Positions 16,261 to 25,270 of a stretch of DNA of 64,000 bases are shown here, piece after piece; position 1 is the first letter of the stretch, and every line of letters starts with the position of its first letter. Under the pieces are notes generated by a model, which was not told the origin of the DNA, did no database searches, and was given only the letters and a program-made list of their open reading frames with translations. The stretch is from Rhodospirillaceae bacterium (lineage in GTDB: Bacteria; Pseudomonadota; Alphaproteobacteria; GCA-2731375): contig JABIWH010000060.1 in NCBI GenBank assembly GCA_018701215.1, positions 1 through 64,000 of the forward strand. The letters run 5' to 3'. A program made the translations under genes and the position numbers.

Positions 16261-17467
16261 ACTATTGATCGTCGGTGGCGGCTATGCCGGGGTATGGGCG
16301 GCGATGGCGGCAGCGCGCCGGGCCCAGGATACGGACAGCGGGGATGAGTTAAACATTCGCCTGCTATCCAAGGATGCCTACCTGACCCATCGCCCGCGCC
16401 TGTATGAGCGCAACCCACAGGACATGCGCACGCCTCTGCCCCCTGTATTGGGGCCGATCGGGGTCGACCTTGCGCTGGGCGAGGCGAAATCCATCGATCC
16501 CGCCGCGCGGCGGGTCCGGGCTACGGGCGCCGATGGCGGTGACCGCGAATACCAATATGACGGCCTGATCCTAGCGGCGGGCAGCGTCTTGCGGCGTCCG
16601 CCCATGGAGATCATCAATGCCCAAACCTGGAGCGTCGATGACCATGCCGCCGCCGTCGCCCTTGACCAGCATCTGGCGGCGCGCATGGCCATCCCTGAAA
16701 TCGATGCGGACGCCGATGGGGATACCGTGGTGATCATCGGTGCCGGCTTCACTGGCGTTGAATTGGCGACCGAGATGCGCGGCCGCCTGGCCGAACACGG
16801 TGGCGCGGCGCGGGCCGGGCGGGCGCGGGTGATCCTGTTGGATGCCGCCCCCACGATCAGCGAAGACCTCGGCCCAGGGCCCCGCCCGCACATTCTGCAG
16901 GCCCTGCAAGCGGCCCAGGTCGAAGTCCGCCTGAACACGATGGTGCGGCGCATCGAGGGCGATCAACTAAGCCTGAGTGATGGCGGCGGCATTACGAGCG
17001 CGACGGTCATCTTTACCACCGGGGCGCGGGCAAACAGCCTGGCCGCCGGCCTGGGTCTGGACACCGATCCGTCGGGCCGCCTTTTCGTGGACGAAAATCT
17101 AAGCGTCAAGGGATTGGCGAACATCCATGCCGCCGGCGACATCGCCCACGCCCTGACGGAGCCTGGGACCGATAGCAGCCATGTCGCCTTGATGTCCTGC
17201 CAGCATGCCATGCCCATGGGCAAGGCGGCGGGCTACAACGCCGCCTCCGTTCTGTTGAATCTGGCGTCGCGGCCCTATGAGCAGGCGCGCTATGTCACCT
17301 GCGTCGATCTGGGGCCGTGGGGGGCGGTGTTTTCCACTGGTTGGGAGCGGCAGGTGGAGCTGATCAAGGCAGAGGCCAAGGCACGTAAGCAGTTCGTCAT
17401 GACGGAAGTCATTTATCCGCCCATGAACGACCGCGCGGCGATACTGGAGGCCGGCGCGCTGGCCTAG
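16253..17467 (+). CDS. NDH-2-like FAD-dependent pyridine nucleotide oxidoreductase
   Basis: A 404-aa flavoprotein starting MPELLIVGGGYAG (FAD-binding GxGxxG-type site, residues 5-11). The second dinucleotide site, for NAD(P)H, is VVIIGAGFTGVELATEM near residue 165. The late FAD motif is in NIHAAGDIA. The pattern matches type II NADH dehydrogenases and related quinone reductases, although no clear C-terminal membrane anchor is present. AAGGAG lies upstream and the start overlaps the rrf2 gene. Regulation by the Rrf2 protein suggests a role in respiratory redox balance or stress. Its stop overlaps that of the convergent SAM hydrolase gene. Confidence 0.85.
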   Translation: MPELLIVGGGYAGVWAAMAAARRAQDTDSGDELNIRLLSKDAYLTHRPRLYERNPQDMRTPLPPVLGPIGVDLALGEAKSIDPAARRVRATGADGGDREYQYDGLILAAGSVLRRPPMEIINAQTWSVDDHAAAVALDQHLAARMAIPEIDADADGDTVVIIGAGFTGVELATEMRGRLAEHGGAARAGRARVILLDAAPTISEDLGPGPRPHILQALQAAQVEVRLNTMVRRIEGDQLSLSDGGGITSATVIFTTGARANSLAAGLGLDTDPSGRLFVDENLSVKGLANIHAAGDIAHALTEPGTDSSHVALMSCQHAMPMGKAAGYNAASVLLNLASRPYEQARYVTCVDLGPWGAVFSTGWERQVELIKAEAKARKQFVMTEVIYPPMNDRAAILEAGALA

Positions 17468-18198
17468 ATCAATCGCACCGAATGGCCCAGGGAAAGGCCC
17501 AAATCGCGGGCGGCATTGCCTTGATTAACCGCGATCTCCACCAGGCCGTTGGCGTTTTCATACCAGAAGGCCTGGTGCATGGGCACCTCGCTAAAGGTCC
17601 GGGCTCTGCTCAAGCTATCGCCGTTCACCTGGATCTGTTGGTTTGCGCTCAATTTTTCAGCGCGCAGACCGGTAATTGCGTTTCCGAAATGATCCAGGTA
17701 GATCACCTGGGCCAGATCGTCGGGCCAGTCCGGCTGGCGCCAGGCGTTATCGGCAATAGCGGTCGTGGCGGTCATGGCGGCGTCACCGCCCCTGGCAAGT
17801 GCTGCCGCGACCGGCGCGAATAGGTCGCGGCCATGAAATGACGGTGACAGCCGGTCCGGGCGCCAGGTGATGGCCTGGGCCTCGAAGCTATCCGCCCGCC
17901 GGGCGATAATTTCAAACAGGCCGTTGCCGGGGCCGACAAAAACATGGCCGCCGGCGCGCAGGACCATGGCCGGCCTGTCGCCGCCGACGCCGGGATCAAC
18001 GACACAGACAAAGACCGTGCCGGGGGGAAACTCCGGTGCATGGGCGGCCAGCAGATAAGCCGCGGCCCTGGGGTCGAATGTGGGTGCGTCGGCAAACAGG
18101 TCAATGACCGGCGATCCCGGCGCGCCCTGATGCAGCACCGCCCGCATCTGCCCCATATAGGCGCTGCCAATGCCGAAATCCGTGAACAATACGATCAT
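17464..18198 (-). CDS. SAM hydrolase (DUF62 / SAM hydroxide adenosyltransferase family)
   Basis: A 244-aa protein beginning MIVLFTDFG, the typical DUF62 opening. These enzymes split S-adenosylmethionine to adenosine and methionine using a D-R-H triad; here D68 and R75 are in VVDPGVGGDR and H122 in SFHGRDLFAP. Further motifs GPGNGLFE and DHFGNAITG fit. Starts at 18210, 18222 and 18234 are also in frame and add a repeated MNAS; the one at 18198 gives the family N terminus. It is the last gene of an MFS - kinase - SAM hydrolase run on the minus strand, and its alternative start lies nine bases after the kinase stop. Confidence 0.88.
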   Translation of the reverse strand: MIVLFTDFGIGSAYMGQMRAVLHQGAPGSPVIDLFADAPTFDPRAAAYLLAAHAPEFPPGTVFVCVVDPGVGGDRPAMVLRAGGHVFVGPGNGLFEIIARRADSFEAQAITWRPDRLSPSFHGRDLFAPVAAALARGGDAAMTATTAIADNAWRQPDWPDDLAQVIYLDHFGNAITGLRAEKLSANQQIQVNGDSLSRARTFSEVPMHQAFWYENANGLVEIAVNQGNAARDLGLSLGHSVRLI

Positions 18199-18242
18199 GG
18201 GCCCGATCATCGAAGCGTTCATCGAAGCGTTCATTGGAGCGG

Positions 18243-19703
18243 TCACCGGAGCGGTCTGCGCGGTGCTGATTTCGATTGAGCCGGCAGGTCGATGCGAAAG
18301 ATGGTACCGCGGGCATCGCTGCTCAACAATGTCAGATCGCCGCCATGGGCCACCACCAGCTCCTTGGCGATGGCCAGGCCCAGGCCGGTGCCGCCGCTGC
18401 GCGCGGAACCGGTAAAGGCCTCGAATAAATGCTCCCGCGCCTTTTCCGGCAGACCCGGACCATCGTCGCTGAATTCGATGATAACGCCCGCACCGCCCCA
18501 ATTCGCCGTCACGGTTATTTCGCCGCCCATGCTCATGGCCTGAATGGCGTTCCGGGCCAGGTTCAATAGGACCCGGAAGATTTGCTCCCGATCCGCCTGT
18601 AATACCAGATCGTCGGCGACTTCGTTGCGCCAGACAATTCGGCCATCGCTGGGCAGACCGGCGAAGGCGGCGACATCATCCAGCAACTCAAGCAGGGAAA
18701 ACGCGGCCGGGTTGGGCGCGGCCTCGTCGGCCCGGCCAAAACTGAGGGTCTGGCTGCACAGCTCTATGGCGCGGTCGATGGAATTCATCAGGCGCGGCAC
18801 GACCCGGCGGACGGCCGGGTCCTCGACCTCTCCCAAACCGTCCGAAACCAACAGCGCCGTGGCCAGAATATTGCGCAGGTCATGACTGATCTTGCTGACC
18901 GCGACTCCCAGCGACGCCAGATGGGCCTTTTGCGTCAGGGAGGCGCGCAACTCGTCCTGCATATGGCGCAATTCCCTCTGGGCCGTACCGATCTCGTCAC
19001 CACGGTTGCTACCGGCAATGGTCGATTGGGTGCTCTCCGGCGCCTTGCGGAAGGTCACCATGGAGGCGGTGATACGGCGCATGGGCAGCACCATCAACAG
19101 GTGCAAGGATAAAAAGACCAGGCCGGCGGTCAACAGCGAGATCACCAGGGATAGCTTCACGATATTGAACGAATAGTCGATCATCGCGGTGTAAAGCTGC
19201 CGCTCGTCAACGATGACTTCCAGACTGCCCTCTGATTGATCAGGAAAGGCACCGACGACCCGCAGGGTCCGATCGCCCTCGGCCAGCGTCATGAAAGCAT
19301 CGGCGATCAAGGGCAGCGCGGTGGCGCCGCGCAGGTCATAGCTGGCATCCACCTTTGGCGGCATATCCTCCATTAGCATCATGGTTCGCGCTTCCCGCCG
19401 CTTCAGCACGACGCCCCGCACCATGGCATTGGCCAGCAACTCCATCTCCAACGGCTTGGAAATCACGTTATCCGGCGTCGCCTTCAGGGCCAAAGAGGCC
19501 AAATGGGCATCGGCGACGCGGTTTTCCAGAAACATCAGGCGAAACCGGGCTATGGAGGGGACATAAATCAGCACTTCGGAAATCATCACGAAAAACATCG
19601 TCAGAACCAGCAAACGGGCCGACAGCCCCCGCAGCCAACGCGGCAGGGCTTTACCCCGAGTTTGTTGCGGCGTTTGTTGCCGTGATTTGTTCTGTGTTTG
19701 CAT
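18243..19703 (-). CDS. Membrane sensor histidine kinase
   Basis: A 486-aa kinase starting MQTQNKSRQQ at 19703. One transmembrane helix is at about residues 27-50, a periplasmic sensor region with no named fold follows, and a second helix is at about 185-210 before HAMP. The H box is VSKISHDLRNILATALL, a less common SHDLRN form. The ATPase domain has NLARNAIQA, DDGPGLPEKA and GGTGLGLAIAKE. No response regulator is adjacent, so it is an orphan kinase here. The MFS gene is 58 bases upstream on the same strand and the SAM hydrolase follows. No good ribosome site is visible at this start. Confidence 0.88.
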   Translation of the reverse strand: MQTQNKSRQQTPQQTRGKALPRWLRGLSARLLVLTMFFVMISEVLIYVPSIARFRLMFLENRVADAHLASLALKATPDNVISKPLEMELLANAMVRGVVLKRREARTMMLMEDMPPKVDASYDLRGATALPLIADAFMTLAEGDRTLRVVGAFPDQSEGSLEVIVDERQLYTAMIDYSFNIVKLSLVISLLTAGLVFLSLHLLMVLPMRRITASMVTFRKAPESTQSTIAGSNRGDEIGTAQRELRHMQDELRASLTQKAHLASLGVAVSKISHDLRNILATALLVSDGLGEVEDPAVRRVVPRLMNSIDRAIELCSQTLSFGRADEAAPNPAAFSLLELLDDVAAFAGLPSDGRIVWRNEVADDLVLQADREQIFRVLLNLARNAIQAMSMGGEITVTANWGGAGVIIEFSDDGPGLPEKAREHLFEAFTGSARSGGTGLGLAIAKELVVAHGGDLTLLSSDARGTIFRIDLPAQSKSAPRRPLR

Positions 19704-19761
19704 CAATAGGGAAGGTAACCCATTTCCCGGAATCCGCCACCCAATGCGTATAAGTAGGCGC

Positions 19762-21033
19762 CTAAATACCGTTACCCAAACGTCCCCTGGTGGGCCAAAT
19801 GAACCAGACAAAGGCCAAAACCTGGGTCAGGATTGTCGCCAAAAAGGCCCACAGATAAGCAATGTTGGGGTAGCCGCCATCCGCCGCCAGGGGCCATTGC
19901 TCAATCACCCAGCCGATACCCCATTGATAGACGAAGGCCATGGCAAAGACGATGACGTTGGCCGCCGTATTGGCGCGGGCCGCCTGACTGATGGGAAAAT
20001 GATGCGCCAGCGCGGCGAAGACCAATGCGGTCAGGGCAACGACCAGGCCGATATACGCCCATAACACATAGCTGGAAGGCACAATATCGGTGATCAGAAG
20101 CAGCATCGCGATAATGGAGAAAAAGGCGGCGAAGCCGCAGACACCGGCCATGTCATAGCCCATGCGCTGCAAGACGCTGGCGAACAGACCGCTGCCCGTA
20201 ACGCCGACGATCATACCCACCGCCATGATGGTCAGATGGGCCGCCGTATCGGCCTGGCTGAAGCCCTCCACTTCCAACAGCCAGGGCCCCGCCCACAGGC
20301 CTTGAATGGCCATGAATGACGAGGCGCAGGTAAACATCAAGGGCACGATGCGCCAAAAATAAGGATCGCGATAAATCTGGCCGATTTCGCTGATCTGCTC
20401 CTTAAGGCTGCCCGTGGCGGCGCTGTTGGGCCGTTCGGGCACCACCAGCAGGATCAATGCCGCGACCACCAAGGTCACCGCGGCCAGCAGCATGAACATC
20501 TGCCGCCAGTCCATGCTTTGCATGGCAATATCCACCGGACCCGTCGCGGCCAGGGCGCCCAGCCCGCCAAAGGCAAAGTACCAGCCGTTAACCGTGGCGA
20601 CGCGGTTCAGGGGAAACCACATCACGATCGCCTTCAATGCCGCCATCAGGCCGCCCGAGACGCCGAAGCCGATCATCGCCCGGGCCAGGATCAGGGTGGT
20701 GACGCTGTCTCCCTTGGCGAACAACAATGCGCCCAGGGCCGCGATACAATACAGGGTGCCTTGCACCCGCCGTGGCCCATAGCGGTCCAGCAACAGGCCC
20801 AGGGGAATTTGAAAGGCCGCGAAGGTCAGGAAGTAAGCCGCCGACATCAAACCCATATCAGCGGGTCCCAGACCAATATCCTGCTGCAGGTAGGGTGCGA
20901 CAACCGCATTGACGGTGCGGTAGAAGTAAGAGAAGAAATAGCCACAGGCAAATGGCATGAAGACAAGCAGCATGGCGCGCGCCATGCTGGCTGTTGGGCT
21001 GGGGGTTTCGCTATCTAACTCGACTGGTGTCAC
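19762..21033 (-). CDS. MFS transporter
   Basis: A 423-aa twelve-helix transporter of the major facilitator superfamily. Between helices 2 and 3 the signature GLLLDRYGPRRVQG is a good match, and FYRTVNAVVAPYL with LGPADMGLMSAAYFLTF is typical for anion/sugar-acid type carriers. Substrate unknown. The start is a GTG at 21033; the next in-frame ATG is at 20985, and neither has a convincing ribosome site. It heads the run MFS - kinase - SAM hydrolase, and is divergent from psuG with 52 bases between starts. A transporter next to a kinase suggests the kinase may sense its substrate. Confidence 0.88.
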   Translation of the reverse strand: MTPVELDSETPSPTASMARAMLLVFMPFACGYFFSYFYRTVNAVVAPYLQQDIGLGPADMGLMSAAYFLTFAAFQIPLGLLLDRYGPRRVQGTLYCIAALGALLFAKGDSVTTLILARAMIGFGVSGGLMAALKAIVMWFPLNRVATVNGWYFAFGGLGALAATGPVDIAMQSMDWRQMFMLLAAVTLVVAALILLVVPERPNSAATGSLKEQISEIGQIYRDPYFWRIVPLMFTCASSFMAIQGLWAGPWLLEVEGFSQADTAAHLTIMAVGMIVGVTGSGLFASVLQRMGYDMAGVCGFAAFFSIIAMLLLITDIVPSSYVLWAYIGLVVALTALVFAALAHHFPISQAARANTAANVIVFAMAFVYQWGIGWVIEQWPLAADGGYPNIAYLWAFLATILTQVLAFVWFIWPTRGRLGNGI

Positions 21034-21085
21034 CGCACCATGACTAGAGCATGATCGCGGTCAGTGCAATTGCGGGGCAGGGACA

Positions 21086-22003
21086 ATGAGTGAAAATCTT
21101 CTGTTGGCGGACGAGGTTGCCCACGCTCTGGCCAATGAGCATGCGGTGGTGGCACTTGAAAGCAGCATCGTGGCCCAAGGTCTGCCGGCGCCGGAAAATC
21201 TCGAAGTCGGCCAGGCCATGCAGACAGCGGTGCGTCAACAAGGCGCCATACCGGCCATGACGGCGGTGCTGGATGGCCGGCTGCGGGTGGGCCTGAGCCT
21301 GGACGATATGGCCCGTCTGGCGGCCAGCCCCGAGGGCCGAAAATGCGGTGCCCGCGATCTGGGCTCGGCCTTGGCCCTGGGCCTGCCCGGTGCCACTACC
21401 GTCTCGGCCACGGTCGCGATCGCAGCGGCGGCTGGCATACGGGTTTTTGGCACCGGGGGGATTGGCGGCGTCCACCGTACGACGCCGGGCGCTCCTGCCA
21501 AGACCGATATCTCCGCCGATCTATTGGCCATGTCGCGGGCGCCGGTGGCAGTGGTCAGCAGCGGCGCCAAGTCTCTGTTGGATCTACCCACCACCCTGGA
21601 AGCCCTGGAGGCGCTTTGCGTGCCCGTGCTGGGTTATGGCTGCGACCAGTTCCCGGCCTTCTATACCGCCGACAGCGGCCTGGAGGTGAGTTACCGCTTT
21701 GACGACCTGGCGGTGTTGGCCGAGGCCTTGCGGGCCCATTGGTCACTGCCCGGTTCCGGCGGCGTTCTGGTCTGCAATCCCCCGCCACGGGAAACCGCCA
21801 TGGGGCGGGAAGAGGTGGAGGCTCTGGTCCGGGATGCGGCCTCGGCAGCAAATGCGGCGGGTATTTCGGGCGGTGCGCTAACGCCCTTTATTCTGTCGCA
21901 CATGCGCGATGCGTCCAGCGGCCAGACCCTGCGGGTCAACGCCGCCCTTGCCGTCGCCAACGCCGGTCTGGCGGGCCGCCTGGCGGTTGAGCTGGAGGGT
22001 TAA
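21086..22003 (+). CDS. psuG: Pseudouridine-5'-phosphate glycosidase
   Basis: A 305-aa enzyme that splits pseudouridine 5'-phosphate into uracil and ribose 5-phosphate. Family signatures are all present: ALESSIVAQGLP, EGAIPAMTAVLDG-like segment (QGAIPAMTAVLDGRL), KCGARDLG, ATTVSATVAIA, GTGGIGGVHR, SSGAKSLLDLPTTLE and GYGCDQFPAFY. Length fits. The usual partner kinase psuK is not next to it; a general PfkB kinase lies 12 kb away. Downstream are a DUF1801 gene (five bases away) and a GST gene, probably in one operon. GGGGCAGGGAC precedes the start. Confidence 0.95.
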   Translation: MSENLLLADEVAHALANEHAVVALESSIVAQGLPAPENLEVGQAMQTAVRQQGAIPAMTAVLDGRLRVGLSLDDMARLAASPEGRKCGARDLGSALALGLPGATTVSATVAIAAAAGIRVFGTGGIGGVHRTTPGAPAKTDISADLLAMSRAPVAVVSSGAKSLLDLPTTLEALEALCVPVLGYGCDQFPAFYTADSGLEVSYRFDDLAVLAEALRAHWSLPGSGGVLVCNPPPRETAMGREEVEALVRDAASAANAAGISGGALTPFILSHMRDASSGQTLRVNAALAVANAGLAGRLAVELEG

Positions 22004-22008
22004 GCGAT

Positions 22009-22428
22009 ATGCAGCCGTTTCAAGATCCAAAAGTCGAGGCCGTCTTTGACGCCTACTCCGATCGGCTGAAGGCAAAGCTCATGCAATTGCGCCAGCTTAT
22101 CTTTGATACAGCCACGGAGATCGATGGCATTGGCCCGTTGGAAGAAACCTTGAAATGGGGCCAACCCAGTTATCTGACACCGCAAAGCAAAAGCGGCACG
22201 ACGATCCGGATCGATCGAATAAAGGCGCAGCCGGGACGTTTTGGTCTGTTTGTCCATTGCCAGACATCGCTGCTCACCACCTACCGGGAAATGTACCAGG
22301 ACGAATTGTGTTTTGCTGGCAATCGCTGTGTTGAATTCTCGGTCGACAACGATCTGCCGGAAGCCGCGGTGCGCCATTGTATAGGCCTGGCATTGACCTA
22401 TCATCGCAACAAGAGGCCGGGCCAATGA
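22009..22428 (+). CDS. DUF1801 domain protein
   Basis: A 139-aa cytoplasmic protein with the DUF1801 pattern: an N-terminal helix (YSDRLKAKLMQLRQLIFDTA), then GPLEETLKWGQPSYLT and a strand with IRIDRIK and RFGLFVHCQT. The fold is related to YdhG/iron-chaperone-like proteins; no enzymatic role is established. It begins five bases after psuG and ends in an ATGA overlap with the GST gene, so all three are probably translated from one message. Confidence 0.85.
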   Translation: MQPFQDPKVEAVFDAYSDRLKAKLMQLRQLIFDTATEIDGIGPLEETLKWGQPSYLTPQSKSGTTIRIDRIKAQPGRFGLFVHCQTSLLTTYREMYQDELCFAGNRCVEFSVDNDLPEAAVRHCIGLALTYHRNKRPGQ

Positions 22429-23054
22429 CAGTCACGCTCCATGGCTACAAGTTCAGCGTCTACAGCCGCATACCGCGTATGATCTGCCATGAAAAAGGCA
22501 TCGAATTGGAATGGGTGGAGGTTAACCCCTTCGATGACACGACGCCTGAAAGCTATGAGACATTACACCCCTTTCGCCGGGTGCCCGTTCTTCAGCACGA
22601 TGATTTTACACTCTACGAAACCGGTGCCATTAGCCGTTATTTAGACGAGAATTTCCCCGGACCATCCTTGCAACCGAAGAATCCACGGCATCGGGCCCGC
22701 ATGGCGCAAACCATCTCCATCGTTGACGCCTATGTCTATTGGCCTCTCGTGCGCCAGGTCTTTTCGCACCGGGTTTTCGCGCCAAGGTTCGGGGAGCCTA
22801 GCGACGAAGACGCCATCGCGGCCGGTTTGGCAACCTCCAAAGGCGTTCTGGCCGCCCTGGAAGATCTGGCTAGCGGTGATGCCGGTATTATCTCGGCTCA
22901 GGTCACACTGGCGGATTTTCACCTTGTCGCCATGATCGATTATTTTGTCATGGCCGACGAGGGTGCGGCCATGCTGGCGCGATATGAGAAGTTATCTGCT
23001 TGGTGGGACGGAATACGGGCGCGGGACAGCGTCATCCAAACGGCGCCACTTTAA
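22425..23054 (+). CDS. Glutathione S-transferase family protein
   Basis: A 209-aa GST. The N-terminal thioredoxin-like domain has YKFSVYSRIPRM (possible catalytic serine/tyrosine), HPFRRVPVL with the cis-proline, and YETGAISRYLDE, the glutathione gamma-glutamyl-binding E-(T/S) motif. The helical C domain follows from about residue 88, with the N-capping ADFHLVAMIDY. It overlaps the DUF1801 stop by four bases. Its own TAA stop overlaps that of the convergent speE gene in a shared TTAA. Substrate unknown. Confidence 0.9.
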   Translation: MTVTLHGYKFSVYSRIPRMICHEKGIELEWVEVNPFDDTTPESYETLHPFRRVPVLQHDDFTLYETGAISRYLDENFPGPSLQPKNPRHRARMAQTISIVDAYVYWPLVRQVFSHRVFAPRFGEPSDEDAIAAGLATSKGVLAALEDLASGDAGIISAQVTLADFHLVAMIDYFVMADEGAAMLARYEKLSAWWDGIRARDSVIQTAPL

Positions 23055-23899
23055 GGCATCAAGGCCTGTAGATAGGGCGGCATGGCAAAGGCGCCAAGGT
23101 GAACCTCCGCACTGTAATAACTCAGATCCAGCGCCAACTGTTGCTGCCGTGCGCGCAACGTTTCCAATGGAATAGCCCCCGCATCCGTACTGTCCGAGGC
23201 GCAGCCAAAGGCCATGACGCCACCCATGTACGTAGGTACGGCGGCGAAACAAAAGCGTGGATATTTGAACAGGTCCTTGAAGGCCGTCGCGGATGCGGTT
23301 AGTTCCTCGGCCTGAATAAACGGCACGCCGTTCTGGGTTGCCAGGATGCCCGTGGGCAGCAGACAGCGGCGGCAGTTGGCATAGAATTCGGGATTGAACA
23401 GCACCACGCCGGGGCCGATGGGGTCGGTGGAATCGATAATGATCAGATCAAAGCGTCGATTCGTTTCGGCCAGGAATTTTGCCCCGTCCTCAATCCGCAG
23501 TTCCGTGCGCGGATCATCAAAGGCCGCGCCGCAGATCATGCCCAGATGCGCCTGGGCCAGATCCACCACCTGGCGGTCCAGCTCGATCATGGTGACCCGG
23601 TCAACCGGGTGTTTCAGCACTTCCTCCAGGCAGCCGCCGTCACCGCCGCCGATGATCAGAACCTCGCGCGGCGCATCCAGGCTGAACAAGGGCACATGCG
23701 CCAGCATCTCGTGATAGATGAATTCATCCCGCGCCGTGGTCTGCACTACATCGTCCAGAATCAAAACCCGCCCCAGCAGAGCATTGTCGAAGATCAGCAC
23801 TGATTGGAATTCCGTCTGGCCGCGATAGATCAGATGATCCATGCGGATTCCGGCTTGTAGTTCTGGGTGCAAGGTTTCGCGAAACCAATCTTCCGCCAT
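23051..23899 (-). CDS. speE: Spermidine (polyamine aminopropyl) synthase
   Basis: A 282-aa enzyme that transfers an aminopropyl group from decarboxylated SAM to putrescine. The start MAEDWFRETLHP at 23899 is the typical N terminus. Motifs: QSVLIFDNALLGRVLILDD, the decarboxylated-SAM site IIGGGDGG, VTMIELDRQVVDLA, and the catalytic aspartate in IIDSTDPIGP. FAMPPYLQ lies near the end. No SAM decarboxylase (speD) lies nearby. The gene is convergent with the GST gene, sharing the TTAA that forms both stops. Confidence 0.95.
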   Translation of the reverse strand: MAEDWFRETLHPELQAGIRMDHLIYRGQTEFQSVLIFDNALLGRVLILDDVVQTTARDEFIYHEMLAHVPLFSLDAPREVLIIGGGDGGCLEEVLKHPVDRVTMIELDRQVVDLAQAHLGMICGAAFDDPRTELRIEDGAKFLAETNRRFDLIIIDSTDPIGPGVVLFNPEFYANCRRCLLPTGILATQNGVPFIQAEELTASATAFKDLFKYPRFCFAAVPTYMGGVMAFGCASDSTDAGAIPLETLRARQQQLALDLSYYSAEVHLGAFAMPPYLQALMP

Positions 23900-23971
23900 T
23901 GTCCTGGGCCTTAGCAAATTGCAATAGGCCAACATAGGCGGATCTGCATCCGTAGCAAGCCGCCTGCTGTA

Positions 23972-25105
23972 TCAAGCGGCGTCTTCGTCTTCGTCCTGGG
24001 ATTTCTGGCGAATGGCCCAAAAGCGCATGGCGCGCTTGGCCGTCTCGACGGGAACTTCCTTGTACAGCTCCAACAGATTGGCGACTTCCTCGGGCCGGCG
24101 TAGCTGCTTTTCAACGCCTTCCTTGCCGCTATCAATGGCACCGTCCAACAACAGCACGATGGTGGAAAACGTTGACAGATCGAAGCCCTTGGCCCGGCAG
24201 GCCACGGCCACGGCCTCGTGACCGGGCGTGAAGACGATGCGGCGGGCTGTCTTTTGATCGATATCGGTCAGATAACCCAGGCTGGCAATAAATTCCGGTA
24301 CCTGGCCCCGGCGCAGATACTGTACCAGGGCATCCTGGTTTAGCTGGCCCAGCCGCATGCGCCGGCGCACGGCGCGTTCGACCCGGCCCAGCCTGTCCTC
24401 TTCCTCTTCCGCTTCCTGCACCATGCCCTGCTCGGCTTCCGCCAGCATTTGGTCGACGGCCGCTTCATCCACATGGGCCTCGGTCAGAATATGTTTCTTC
24501 AGGGCGGCGGAGACCCACCAAAACATGTTGTGCATCAAATCAGGCGGCAGATCCTGGCGGTTCAGCAGCGGTTCATGCAACATCTCGCTCGTTTCCGAAC
24601 GGTCAACGATGGTTTCCATGGCGCCGCGGGAAATCTCGGCGCCGGCATTATTGATCACCGACAACATCACCTCGTCATCGCCCGTGGCGACCAGGGCATC
24701 GGTGACGCCCTCACTGACGCTGCTGCGCAGAGAGACCGTGAGCTGATGCTCCTTGCCTTGCGTGTTGATGATTTCAATCAAATCCTGATCGCTCAAAGCG
24801 CCGCTGCGTTCAAGCAGGGGCCGGGCGACTTCTATCTCGTCCGAGGCCAATTGCCGGATCAGATCCACTGGTGCATTGTCCAGATCGGCCAGACGGTAGC
24901 TCAAGCGCGCGCGCACCTCGCGCTCAACCTCAGTGATGACCTTGCCCAGAATATCACTGGCAATGACTTGTTCCTGATCATTCAGGCCTGGTCCGTCATC
25001 CATGAACAGATCGGTCACGCCTTCCAACAGCTCGCGCCGTTTGTCGGAGGACGCTTCATGCGCCACCTCGATCAGATTTTCCAGTTTTTTCGTATGTGCC
25101 GTCAT
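23972..25105 (-). CDS. DUF2336 protein
   Basis: A 377-aa soluble, acidic, helical protein of the alphaproteobacterial DUF2336 family, with segments such as KRRELLEGVTDLF, ARLSYRLADLDNAP, EIEVARPLLERSGALSDQDLIEII and VSEGVTDALVATGD. The repeated helices resemble HEAT-like arrays. Function is unknown. The acidic tail is QDEDEDAA. It is a single gene with a palindromic repeat upstream at 25202-25248; speE is 72 bases downstream on the same strand. Confidence 0.85.
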   Translation of the reverse strand: MTAHTKKLENLIEVAHEASSDKRRELLEGVTDLFMDDGPGLNDQEQVIASDILGKVITEVEREVRARLSYRLADLDNAPVDLIRQLASDEIEVARPLLERSGALSDQDLIEIINTQGKEHQLTVSLRSSVSEGVTDALVATGDDEVMLSVINNAGAEISRGAMETIVDRSETSEMLHEPLLNRQDLPPDLMHNMFWWVSAALKKHILTEAHVDEAAVDQMLAEAEQGMVQEAEEEEDRLGRVERAVRRRMRLGQLNQDALVQYLRRGQVPEFIASLGYLTDIDQKTARRIVFTPGHEAVAVACRAKGFDLSTFSTIVLLLDGAIDSGKEGVEKQLRRPEEVANLLELYKEVPVETAKRAMRFWAIRQKSQDEDEDAA

Positions 25106-25201
25106 ACCCTCAACAGGCCCATAAAATGAATTTACGCACGGACCTAAAGATTGAGCCGAATTGGTTAAGAAACAATGATCCTCGGCGCAAAAGCAGCAGC
25201 A

Positions 25202-25248
25202 TGCTCTAAACCGCCTTGGCTGGCAAGAATACCGTGCTGTTTAGAGCA
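25202..25248. repeat. Palindromic repeat, copy B
   Basis: Perfect ten-base arms TGCTCTAAAC (25202-25211) and GTTTAGAGCA (25239-25248) with a 27-base loop, in the space between the DUF2336 gene and the first SDR gene. The GCTCTA/TAGAGC ends are shared with the repeats at 10851, 30941 and 50342. Confidence 0.75.
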
Positions 25249-25270
25249 AAATTCCTGTAATCATGGACAT

